Source of the DNA: Ectopseudomonas composti
GTDB taxonomy: Bacteria > Pseudomonadota > Gammaproteobacteria > Pseudomonadales > Pseudomonadaceae
DNA: 10,772 nucleotides
Reading direction: 5' to 3'
Assembly: GCA_946886245.1 (NCBI GenBank)
Contig: CAMPIF010000103.1
Location: 1-10,772 of the forward strand
Made by a program: the position numbers and the translations under genes. Of the stretch, positions 1 through 6,341 are shown piece by piece. Each line of letters opens with the position of its first letter. Positions within the stretch are counted from its first letter, which is position 1. The notes beneath the pieces are model-generated. The model was not told where the DNA came from. It did no database searches and saw only the letters and a program-made list of their open reading frames with translations.

Positions 1-886
1 CACCGTTGAACATGTCGGTGTCGTCGGCGGTACGCAGACCGTCAGCTGCGGCGATCGGGGTGTCGTAGGCCAGGTTCGGCGCACGGCGCACGCGGCGCTG
101 ACCGGCGTTGTAGCCCCAGGCCTGACGCGGCTCCTTCACCTGATCCAGGGTCTCGTGAACCAGTACTGCACCACCGGCCAGGCGCGCCGGGCTGGTGGTG
201 AAGGACAGGTAGTAGAACATGATGTTGTTCAGGTCGGCGAAGGAGCCGTTCTGCAGGTAGTACTTGAACAGCGCTTCCTGCTGGGAAGTGACCAGCGAGT
301 AGGCGCCATTGCGCTGTACTGCCACTTCCGAGGCGCGACGCACGATGTAGGTACCGCGATAGCGGGCGATGTGGTTCCACAGCGCCTCGACACCATTTTG
401 CGGAATCGGGAACGGGATACCGCCGTAGGCATCGGAGAAGCCGTTGCCGCCATCGACCAGCTTGGCGCTGGTGGCGTTCTTCACGGTGTTGTCATAGACC
501 CACTGCGGCGCGGAGCCGGAGCGGCGGGTCTGGTACACCGGCATCTGATAGGTTTCCGGATACGCCTTGAACATGGCGATCTGACCCGGCGTCAGATTGG
601 CTTCGTACTGGCTAAGGTTGGCCGCAGTAATGGTGAACAGCGGCTTGTCTTCCGGGAACGGATTGACGTGGTGCTGGCCCGAGCGAGTGTAGCCAGCCGG
701 TGCCTGGGTGATACCACCGGTCCAGGCCGGAATGGTGCCGGCAGCGTTGCCAGCCTTCTCGGCACCGAAGGGAGTCAGGGTATCGCCGAGCTTGGCGGCT
801 TCCTGCGGGGAAACGGCAGCCAGCGCGGAACCGGCAGAAAACGCCAGCGCAACGGCTACGGCCATCAGCCTGTGCTTGTTCAGCAT
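1..886 (-). CDS. DUF1329 family exported protein (C-terminus outside window)
   Basis: The first 295 residues are present; the gene runs off the left edge (the family is usually about 450 residues). Residues 1-23 form a Sec signal peptide: the basic start MLNKHR, a hydrophobic core, and a cleavage site after SALA. The mature start, AVSPQEAAKLGDTLTPFGAE followed by GTIPAWTGG, is typical of DUF1329 proteins, which are related to outer-membrane lipoprotein-sorting folds. No lipobox cysteine is seen, so the product is probably periplasmic. The start is supported by GGAG 8 nt upstream. The gene lies downstream of a DUF1302 gene on the same strand, a pairing often seen in Pseudomonas, frequently with an RND-type exporter, which would have to lie beyond the left edge. 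Substrate and function are unknown. A role in moving hydrophobic molecules across the envelope is inference. The family call is good. Confidence 0.9.
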   Translation of the reverse strand, partial: MLNKHRLMAVAVALAFSAGSALAAVSPQEAAKLGDTLTPFGAEKAGNAAGTIPAWTGGITQAPAGYTRSGQHHVNPFPEDKPLFTITAANLSQYEANLTPGQIAMFKAYPETYQMPVYQTRRSGSAPQWVYDNTVKNATSAKLVDGGNGFSDAYGGIPFPIPQNGVEALWNHIARYRGTYIVRRASEVAVQRNGAYSLVTSQQEALFKYYLQNGSFADLNNIMFYYLSFTTSPARLAGGAVLVHETLDQVKEPRQAWGYNAGQRRVRRAPNLAYDTPIAAADGLRTADDTDMFNG

Positions 887-911
887 GGGTAATTCTCCGT
901 GAAGAGTATTG

Positions 912-931
912 TCGGGCGCCCGAGGGCACCC
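912..931 (-). promoter_or_regulatory. Stable hairpin in the DUF1329 5' leader
   Basis: On the minus strand GGGTGCC-CTCG-GGCGCCC (931 to 914) makes a 7-bp stem with one G-U pair and a tetraloop. The overlapping 12-mer TCGGGCGCCCGA (912-923) is a perfect palindrome. It sits about 27 nt upstream of the DUF1329 start. No T-run follows it, so it is not an intrinsic terminator; a transcript-protecting or processing hairpin is more likely. Confidence 0.45.
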
Positions 932-943
932 GGCGTGTTTCTG

Positions 944-949
944 GTTATA
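944..949 (-). promoter_or_regulatory. Possible -10 box (TATAAC) upstream of the DUF1329 gene
   Basis: TATAAC on the minus strand matches 5 of 6 bases of the sigma-70 -10 box and lies 58 nt upstream of the DUF1329 start. The best -35-like sequence (TTGTAA) is only 14 nt away, which is too close, so support is weak. If real, DUF1329 could be transcribed separately from the DUF1302 gene. Confidence 0.2.
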
Positions 950-961
950 GGTACAGAGGGT

Positions 962-1088
962 GTTTACAAAGCAGCGAGCGAAGGCCAGGCAAGACGAAAC
1001 CAGTCGAAAACGCGGCGTGTACGAGCAGTACATGAGCATTTTGCGGCTGATTCCAACGCAGCATGGCCGAGCGCAGCAATTTGTAGAC
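962..1088. repeat. 127-bp quasi-palindromic intergenic element
   Basis: The element has nested dyad symmetry around base 1025. The outer arms are GTTTACAAA (962-970) and TTTGTAGAC (1080-1088), 8 of 9 complementary. Inner arms are AAAACGC (1007-1013) and GCATTTT (1036-1042). At the centre is TGTAC-GAGCA-GTACA (1018-1032). Partial symmetry extends between these, for example CAGTCG against CGGCTG. It fills most of the gap between the DUF1302 and DUF1329 genes. From memory, similar intergenic sequences with a GTACATGAGCATTTT core recur in Pseudomonas and other gammaproteobacteria; I cannot verify copy number here. It could be a non-autonomous mobile element, a transcript-processing structure or a protein-binding site. 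Confidence 0.6.
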
Positions 1089-1094
1089 GTCCTC

Positions 1095-3041
1095 TTAGAA
1101 GGAGTACTTGACGTTCAGGCCAATGTTGTCGCGATCACGCGCACCGTTGTTCTGGCCAGCGCCATAGAACTCGGTGTACTGGATCTCGGCTTCCAGGCTG
1201 TTCAGGTAGCTGGCGCGCATACCGAGGGTGTACGCCTTGCGCCCTTCGATGAAGTTGCCGGTCTGGTGCGAGTTGCCTTCGAAGTCATGCTTGAACACGG
1301 CGAACGGCGACAGGTTCACGCCAGCGTAAACGTCGTTCCAGGTGCCGGAGAGCACCAGGGTGTAGCCGTAGGCGTCCTTGTTGACCTGGTCGTCGCGGTC
1401 GTAGCCGGAGATATAGGAGCCGTTGCCACGGCCGGCGTAATAGCGGTTACCGGTAGGCGAGCTGTACTGCAGGCTGTCGCCACGCAGATGCTCGGACGCC
1501 AGCTCAGCCACACCGAACAACGAGTCGAAACCAAAGCTCGGGCCAAAGTTGTAGATCGTACCCAGCGAAGTATTGAATGCTTCGACGCGGGTGTAGTTGT
1601 GAATCTGATCGCCCAACTGCACTTGCTGGCCACCGATATTCACAGCACCACCGCCCGCCAGTTGAGGCGCCTGGGTCAGCAGATCGCCGAGCAGGTCGTT
1701 GGTAGCGGCGATGCCAACCGGCAGGTTCGGACGGTAAGACAGCTCACCGAACACCGAAGCGTTGCCGACTGTGGTGTTGAAGCTGAAGCCGTACATGCGG
1801 ATATCTTCGACATATTCGCGACGAGCATTGACATTGTTGGCAACGTCAATCGTGGCGAGACCACCTGCTGCCTCAGCAAAACCAGCAATTACCGCAGGGT
1901 TAGCACAAGCAGCGCCAAGGCCAGAAGCGACACATGCACCTTGCGCAATAGTGGTCAAATCCAGCCCCTCGTAGGCCCCCAAATCCGCATAAATGGTCGG
2001 TTCTTTGGCGTGGTAATTGACAAAGTAGAAACCAAACTCGGTGGAGTTCAGTTCTTCAGCGATATAACGGAATGCGACACCGAACTGACCATCGTTCTTG
2101 GCATTGATATCCTTACCAACACTGGCCACCTTGATATTACCGTTGGCATCAACAGTACGCCCCCCCGTCAAACCACCCGTCCCCGCATTACCGAGGCCAG
2201 AGTACAAGCCTGCGAGCGGAATGAGCGCCTCCTGAGTCGAGTAGGCAGTATTACCACCATCAGCAAACAGGTCGGTCTCGGAGAAGTAGGTCCCCACCGG
2301 GTCGATGGCGGTCTCTTTCCAGTTGAACTGGTAGAAAGTCTCCATCGACAGATTGTCAGTCAGGCCGAGGTTGAAGCTCAGCGCCTCCACCGGCACCAGC
2401 ACTTCCTTCACCTCGGAGCCCGGCAAACGGAACTTGGCGGCGTCGACCGGGTTGGTGGTGTTGATGCCGTTGCGGTAGAACAGACCTTCACCCCAGTTGA
2501 ACACCTGCTTACCCAGACGACCGGAAACCGGCATGTTGCCCACATCCCAGTTGCCATAAACGTAGGCGTCGAGGATCTGCGCATCACGGCCAGCCTTGTG
2601 GCGGGTTTCGCGGGTGAAGCTGTTGTCGCGAGGAGCGCTCTGGCTCGGCTGACCAGGCGAGTTGTTGTCGTAGTAATCGTTGCGCTTGTCCATGATCTGG
2701 GTGTCATAGAACGCAGTACCGCGAATGAACACCCCGTAGTTCTGGTAGGAAGCTTCCAGATCACTGGTGATCTTGAACACTTCGGAAACCAGGCCGGTAT
2801 CGAAGTTGCGATTGCCGTCGTTGGTGTTGATGTCGTCGTTGGTCTTGTCCTGACCCTGTACGCGCCACAGCTGGCCGTAGGAGACGGTGGTGTCGATGGA
2901 ACCGGTGATTTCGTTGTCGGCGAAGCTGAACTCCACCGCCTGAGCCTGAGCGGCGACCAGCAAAGGCAGAACGCCAGCGAACGCAAAGCCGGCCTTGGCC
3001 GGGGCAAAACGTAGAACGGGCTTGCGGGACTTAATTTCCAT
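1095..3041 (-). CDS. DUF1302 family outer-membrane-type protein
   Basis: This is a 648-residue protein. Residues 1-35 are a Sec signal peptide with cleavage after AQAQA. The mature part is rich in alternating aromatic/polar segments and ends in NVKYSF; a terminal phenylalanine is typical of outer-membrane beta-barrels. The block GKQVFNWGEGLFYRNGIN (about 178-195), followed by NPVDAAKFRLPGSEVKE, is characteristic of DUF1302. The start has GGAG 9 nt upstream. Expression is probably sigma-54 dependent (promoter at 3191-3206). The DUF1329 gene lies 208 bp downstream on the same strand. Residues about 270-390 use many T-ending and GGG codons, unlike the rest, and hold a cysteine pair (C370, C379), which suggests a variable surface loop. 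The substrate is unknown. A channel or receptor for hydrophobic compounds or their esters is inference from the family's genomic partners. Confidence 0.9.
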   Translation of the reverse strand: MEIKSRKPVLRFAPAKAGFAFAGVLPLLVAAQAQAVEFSFADNEITGSIDTTVSYGQLWRVQGQDKTNDDINTNDGNRNFDTGLVSEVFKITSDLEASYQNYGVFIRGTAFYDTQIMDKRNDYYDNNSPGQPSQSAPRDNSFTRETRHKAGRDAQILDAYVYGNWDVGNMPVSGRLGKQVFNWGEGLFYRNGINTTNPVDAAKFRLPGSEVKEVLVPVEALSFNLGLTDNLSMETFYQFNWKETAIDPVGTYFSETDLFADGGNTAYSTQEALIPLAGLYSGLGNAGTGGLTGGRTVDANGNIKVASVGKDINAKNDGQFGVAFRYIAEELNSTEFGFYFVNYHAKEPTIYADLGAYEGLDLTTIAQGACVASGLGAACANPAVIAGFAEAAGGLATIDVANNVNARREYVEDIRMYGFSFNTTVGNASVFGELSYRPNLPVGIAATNDLLGDLLTQAPQLAGGGAVNIGGQQVQLGDQIHNYTRVEAFNTSLGTIYNFGPSFGFDSLFGVAELASEHLRGDSLQYSSPTGNRYYAGRGNGSYISGYDRDDQVNKDAYGYTLVLSGTWNDVYAGVNLSPFAVFKHDFEGNSHQTGNFIEGRKAYTLGMRASYLNSLEAEIQYTEFYGAGQNNGARDRDNIGLNVKYSF

Positions 3042-3075
3042 CGAGACTCACTCCGTGGACAGATCATTCTTTTGG

Positions 3076-3096
3076 GCGATCCCGTATCCGGGTCGC
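3076..3096 (-). promoter_or_regulatory. Small hairpin in the DUF1302 leader
   Basis: On the minus strand GCGACCCG-GATA-CGGGATCGC pairs over 8 bp with one bulged A. It lies 35 nt upstream of the DUF1302 start and would be in its mRNA if the sigma-54 promoter is used. It has no T-run; a role in stability or translation is possible but unproven. Confidence 0.3.
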
Positions 3097-3190
3097 GATT
3101 GCCGTACTGACGACGGCTTCTGTTTTTATTTGCAGCGACATCTTCCTGCGACCAGCGCGCGCTCGCACGCGGTCAGATCCAGCTCGGTAC

Positions 3191-3206
3191 TGCAACCATG
3201 GTGCCA
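3191..3206 (-). promoter_or_regulatory. Sigma-54 (RpoN) promoter for the DUF1302 gene
   Basis: The minus strand reads TGGCAC-CATGG-TTGCA. Both the -24 (TGGCAC) and -12 (TTGCA) elements match the RpoN consensus, with exactly 10 nt between the invariant GG and GC. Transcription would start near 3180, giving a leader of about 139 nt before the DUF1302 start at 3041. The orientation and distance fit this gene and no other. Such promoters need an AAA+ enhancer-binding protein acting from upstream; candidate sites lie at 3266-3281 and 3287-3311. Confidence 0.75.
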
Positions 3207-3265
3207 ATTCAAACAGGTGTATCAGCGCAAACAGGCTTGGAAGAGCTGTTGGCCAGTTTCTTTTC

Positions 3266-3281
3266 GTGACTGATCAGCCAC
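3266..3281. promoter_or_regulatory. 16-bp palindrome, possible regulator site
   Basis: GTGACTGATCAGCCAC is a palindrome except for one symmetric mismatch pair, with core CTGATCAG. It is centred about 93 bp upstream of the predicted sigma-54 start site, between that promoter and the longer dyad at 3287-3311. It may be a second enhancer or repressor site. Confidence 0.4.
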
Positions 3282-3346
3282 TGACCAATGCGTCAGAAAA
3301 ACTGGCGCATTTTGTCCTACGATCCGACGCTTTATGCCACTGACCA
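3277..3346 (+). repeat. Direct repeat of GCCACTGACCA (two copies)
   Basis: The 11-mer GCCACTGACCA occurs at 3277-3287 and again at 3336-3346, 59 bp apart, flanking the 25-bp dyad. An exact 11-mer repeated within 70 bp of an upstream control region suggests paired binding sites, but chance is not excluded. Confidence 0.4.
3287..3311. promoter_or_regulatory. 25-bp dyad, candidate enhancer-binding site
   Basis: AATGCGTCAG-AAAAA-CTGGCGCATT has 10-bp arms with one mismatch and a 5-bp A-tract spacer. Its centre is about 118 bp upstream of the predicted sigma-54 start site, the usual range for activators of the NtrC type. The cognate regulator is not in the window. Confidence 0.55.
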
Positions 3347-3457
3347 CGCACCTTGCCGCGCAGCAGAGGGACGAAGATCGCCTCGCTGTCAAGCGACGAA
3401 CCCCGAACTTAAGTGTGCAAAGGCATAAAGAACTGCATGCATATTTCATTGGGTAAC

Positions 3458-3495
3458 AAAAAAGTGTTACCAACCAGAGATCGGTAACACTTTTC
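3458..3495 (-). terminator. Intrinsic terminator downstream of pepN
   Basis: The arms AAAAGTGTTACC (3460-3471) and GGTAACACTTTT (3483-3494) are perfectly complementary over 12 bp with an 11-nt loop. Read on the minus strand, the stem ends in TTTTTTG, as expected for a terminator of the pepN operon about 130 bp after its stop codon. On the plus strand the T-run is shorter, and no plus-strand gene needs it. The stem is AT-rich, so strength is uncertain. It also insulates the DUF1302 promoter from upstream transcription. Confidence 0.65.
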
Positions 3496-3554
3496 TTGGA
3501 GCAAAGCCCGTTCAGGCCTGATGCCATCCAGTCAGGCGTCGACATGCCGAATCT

Positions 3555-3587
3555 GCAGGAGCGGCGCCCCGAGGCGCGGCTCCCACG
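3555..3587. repeat. REP-like palindromic repeat behind pepN
   Basis: GGAGCGGCGCC (3558-3568) and GGCGCGGCTCC (3573-3583) pair over 11 bp with one mismatch and a 4-nt loop. On the minus strand it reads GTGGGAGC...GCTCCTGC, the ends typical of Pseudomonas REP units. It begins about 40 bp after the pepN stop codon, where such units often stabilise 3' mRNA ends. Only one unit is visible here. Confidence 0.65.
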
Positions 3588-3626
3588 GAAGATCGCTTCG
3601 GCAGCCCTATCCGATCGGCATCGGAC

Positions 3627-6284
3627 TCAGGCCAGGCTCTTGCTCACCACTTCATAGACATCGCTGGACAACTCACCGCAGGCGAGAATGCGCTCCAGCT
3701 CGGCCTTCATCAGCGCCTGGCGGGCAGGTGCATACTTGCGCCAGCGGGTCAGCGGCGCCAGCAGGCGCGAAGCGATCTGCGGGTTGAGGGCGTTGAGGGT
3801 GATCACCTGGTCGGCGAGAAAACGATAGCCCGCCCCATCCGCCCGGTGAAAGTTGATCAGGTTCTGGTTGGCGAAGGCACCGATCAGCGCACGCACCTTG
3901 TTCGGATTCTTCAGGGTGAAGGCGTCGTGCTGCATCAGCGCATGCACACGCTCCAGACCACCCGGCAGCGGGCAGCCGGCCTGCACGCTGAACCACTGAT
4001 CCATGACCAGCGGGTTGTCCTTGAAGAAGTCGGCGAACATGGCCAGGGCCTTGCTCTGCTCCTCCTGGAACGGCGAGTTGACCAGCACGGCCAGGGCCGC
4101 CAGGCGCTCGGTCATGTTGTCGGCGTTCTCGAACTGGTCGACGCAGGCTGCCAGCACTTCAGGCTGCTCGCTGAGCATCAGGTAGGACAATGCGATGTTC
4201 TGCAGGCTGCGGCGGGCGAAGTGCGCCGCCTCGGCCACGTAAGGCGTGGCCCTGGAGACGTCGCGGTTGGCCTGGTAGCGCGCCCACAGCGGCGCGAACA
4301 GCGCGTCGGCCAGCGCCTTGCGGGCGAACTCGCGCGCGGCGTGAATGGCCTCGACATCGGCCACTTCGCTGATCTCGGTGAGATAGGCCTCGCCCGGCAG
4401 CGAGAGCATTTCCGCGACCATGGCCTGATCCAGCGACTCGTCCTCGAGCAGGGTGCGCAGCGCAGCGACCAGGCGCTGATCCAGCACCAGGGCTTCGCCA
4501 CGCTGGTGCTGGCCGATCAGTTCCTGCAGCACTTGTACGGACAGCTGCTGGCCGGCTTCCCAGCGGTTGAAGCCATCCGAATCGTGCTGCATGAGGAACA
4601 TCAGCTGGTCACGGCTGTAGGGGAAGCTGAGCTTGACCGGCGCACTGAAGCCACGCAGCAGCGACGGCAGCGGCTTCTCGGCAATAGCCTCGAAGGTGAA
4701 GGTCTGCTCGGCTTCGGTCACCGACAAAACGCGACTGGTGCCCTGCGCCGCGCTTTCGCCCTGCAGGCGCAGCGGCAGTTCGTTGCCTTGGGCATCGAGC
4801 AAACCGAGCGCTACAGGGATGACGAACGGCAGCTTTTCGCTCTGCCCCGGCGTGGCCGGGCAGCTCTGGCGGAAGGTCAGGCTGTAGCGCTGCGCAGCGG
4901 AGTCATAGGCCTCGCTGATTTCCAGACGCGGCGTGCCGGCCTGGGTATACCAGCGCTTGAACTGGGTCAGATCGATACCGCTGGCATCCTCCATGGCCTT
5001 GACGAAATCGTCGCAGGTCACGGCCTGGCCGTCGTGGCGCTCGAAGTACAGGTCCGAGCCTTTGCGGAACAGCTCCGGGCCGAGCAGGGTGTGAATCATG
5101 CGCAGCACTTCCGAACCCTTCTCGTAGATGGTCAGGGTGTAGAAGTTGGAAATTTCCATGTACGCGTCCGGGCGCACCGGGTGGGCCATGGGGCCGGCGT
5201 CCTCGGCGAACTGGTGGGTACGCAGGTAGGCCACGTCCTCGATACGCTTGACGGTGCGCGAGTGGGTGTCTGCAGAGAACTCGCTGTCGCGGAACACGGT
5301 GAAGCCTTCCTTGAGCGACAGCTGGAACCAATCGCGGCAGGTCACGCGGTTGCCCGACCAGTTGTGGAAATATTCGTGTGCCACCACGGCTTCGACGCGC
5401 TGATGCGCGGCGTCGGTGGCAGTCTCGGCCTTGGCCAGCACACAACTGGAGTTGAAGATGTTGAGGCCCTTGTTCTCCATGGCGCCCATGTTGAAGTCGT
5501 TGACCGCGACGATCATGAAGATGTCCAGGTCGTATTCACGGCCGTAGACCTCCTCGTCCCACTTCATCGAGCGCTTGAGGCTGTCCATGGCGTGCTGCAC
5601 CTTGTCGATGTTCTCCGGCTCGACGTAGATGCGCAGCGCCACCTCACGGCTGCTCATGGTGGTGAAGCTGTCTTCCACGCACCAGAGGTCGCCGGCGACC
5701 AGGGCGAACAGGTAGGCCGGCTTCTTGAACGGGTCTTCCCAGGTGGCCCAATGACGGCCACCCTCCTCGCTGCCGCTGGCAATCGGGTTGCCGTTGGACA
5801 GCAACACCGGGTAGGCATGCTGTTCGGCGCTGACCGTGGTGGTGAACCTGCTCATCACGTCCGGGCGGTCGAGGTAGAAGGTGATCTTGCGAAAGCCCTC
5901 GGCCTCGCACTGGGTGCAGAACATCGTGCCGGACTTGTACAGGCCCTCCAGTGCGGTGTTGCTTTCCGGGTGGATGCGCACGCTGCTGTCGACCACGAAA
6001 CGTTCCTGGGTCGGCTGCAGGGTCAGGTGGCTGTCGGTCAGGGTGTAATCACCTTCACCCAGCTCGCGGTCATCGAGCTTGAGCTCCAGCAGTTCCAGTT
6101 GCTGGCCATCCAGCACGAGCTTCGGCAGCCCGGCACCCGCTTCGGGGTTGCGCCGCATGACCAGCTGCGCATGTACCAGGCTGTGATCCTCGAACAGCTC
6201 GAAGGTCAGGTGGGTTTCGTCGATCAGGTAGTCGGGAACCTGGTAGTCCTTGAGGTAGATGGTCTTGGATTGTTCGGTGCGCAT
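3627..6284 (-). CDS. pepN: Aminopeptidase N (M1 family zinc metallopeptidase)
   Basis: This 885-residue cytosolic enzyme removes N-terminal residues from peptides and belongs to the gamma-proteobacterial PepN group (E. coli 870 residues). The exopeptidase motif GAMEN is at 267-271. The zinc site HEYFH is at 303-307 with its third ligand E326 (HExxH-x18-E). The transition-state tyrosine is Y387 in TIYEKG. The long helical C-terminal region is complete and ends VVSKSLA. An ATG at 6326 is also in frame, but the 42 nt it adds lie in the heptamer repeat and encode an unlikely sequence. The ATG at 6284 gives the family-standard start MRTEQSKTIYLKDYQ and has AGAGG 8 nt upstream. It follows the DUF2797 gene by 57 bp and ends before a REP unit and a terminator, so it is probably the last gene of the operon. 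Confidence 0.98.
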   Translation of the reverse strand: MRTEQSKTIYLKDYQVPDYLIDETHLTFELFEDHSLVHAQLVMRRNPEAGAGLPKLVLDGQQLELLELKLDDRELGEGDYTLTDSHLTLQPTQERFVVDSSVRIHPESNTALEGLYKSGTMFCTQCEAEGFRKITFYLDRPDVMSRFTTTVSAEQHAYPVLLSNGNPIASGSEEGGRHWATWEDPFKKPAYLFALVAGDLWCVEDSFTTMSSREVALRIYVEPENIDKVQHAMDSLKRSMKWDEEVYGREYDLDIFMIVAVNDFNMGAMENKGLNIFNSSCVLAKAETATDAAHQRVEAVVAHEYFHNWSGNRVTCRDWFQLSLKEGFTVFRDSEFSADTHSRTVKRIEDVAYLRTHQFAEDAGPMAHPVRPDAYMEISNFYTLTIYEKGSEVLRMIHTLLGPELFRKGSDLYFERHDGQAVTCDDFVKAMEDASGIDLTQFKRWYTQAGTPRLEISEAYDSAAQRYSLTFRQSCPATPGQSEKLPFVIPVALGLLDAQGNELPLRLQGESAAQGTSRVLSVTEAEQTFTFEAIAEKPLPSLLRGFSAPVKLSFPYSRDQLMFLMQHDSDGFNRWEAGQQLSVQVLQELIGQHQRGEALVLDQRLVAALRTLLEDESLDQAMVAEMLSLPGEAYLTEISEVADVEAIHAAREFARKALADALFAPLWARYQANRDVSRATPYVAEAAHFARRSLQNIALSYLMLSEQPEVLAACVDQFENADNMTERLAALAVLVNSPFQEEQSKALAMFADFFKDNPLVMDQWFSVQAGCPLPGGLERVHALMQHDAFTLKNPNKVRALIGAFANQNLINFHRADGAGYRFLADQVITLNALNPQIASRLLAPLTRWRKYAPARQALMKAELERILACGELSSDVYEVVSKSLA

Positions 6285-6306
6285 GGCGGTGGCCTCTTCG
6301 AGGCAG

Positions 6307-6334
6307 CTGCAAGCTTCAAGCCGCAAGCTGCAAG
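6307..6334 (-). repeat. Four-copy heptamer repeat between DUF2797 gene and pepN
   Basis: The minus strand reads CTTGCAG, CTTGCGG, CTTGAAG, CTTGCAG in tandem (6334 to 6307), followed by CTGCCTC. The copies are identical to or one base away from CTTGCAG. It lies between the DUF2797 stop codon and the pepN ribosome site. Similar CTTGCAG/CTTGAAG runs are familiar from Pseudomonas intergenic regions (from memory). Its function is unknown; copy number may vary between strains. Confidence 0.6.
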
Positions 6335-6341
6335 GTGGTGG

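Larger units (their letters stand above)
3042..3626. other. 585-bp non-coding regulatory and termination region
   Basis: I see no credible gene here. From right to left it holds a REP-like hairpin and a terminator behind pepN (3458-3587), about 110 bp with no clear structure apart from an isolated TTGACA, a direct repeat and two dyads (3266-3346), a sigma-54 promoter (3191-3206), and a roughly 139-nt leader with a small hairpin (3076-3096). The open frames that cross it read through the terminator or the promoter and have no family-like sequence. Confidence 0.7.

Noticed and set aside
2160..2166. A run of seven C in the DUF1302 gene as a phase-variation tract.
   Set aside because: An equal run of seven C (10029-10035) lies in the catalytic motif of nadK, an essential gene, so this length appears to be background here.
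960..3014. A 684-codon open frame on the plus strand, antisense to the DUF1302 gene.
   Set aside because: It starts inside the palindromic element and mirrors a complete DUF1302 protein with signal peptide and barrel end. It is a codon-bias shadow.
3386..3402. A consensus-like TTGACA on the minus strand within the intergenic region, considered as a sigma-70 -35 box.
   Set aside because: No acceptable -10 box lies 16-18 nt downstream. The sigma-54 element is a much better promoter for the DUF1302 gene.
3222..3545. A 107-codon minus-strand frame between pepN and the DUF1302 gene.
   Set aside because: It runs through the 12-bp terminator stem and the regulatory dyads, has no family-like pattern, and its composition is unlike the neighbours.
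6285..6326. The upstream ATG at 6326 as the start of pepN.
   Set aside because: The added 14 residues are translated from the heptamer repeat, are cysteine-containing and unlike PepN N-termini. The ATG at 6284 gives the standard start and has a ribosome site.
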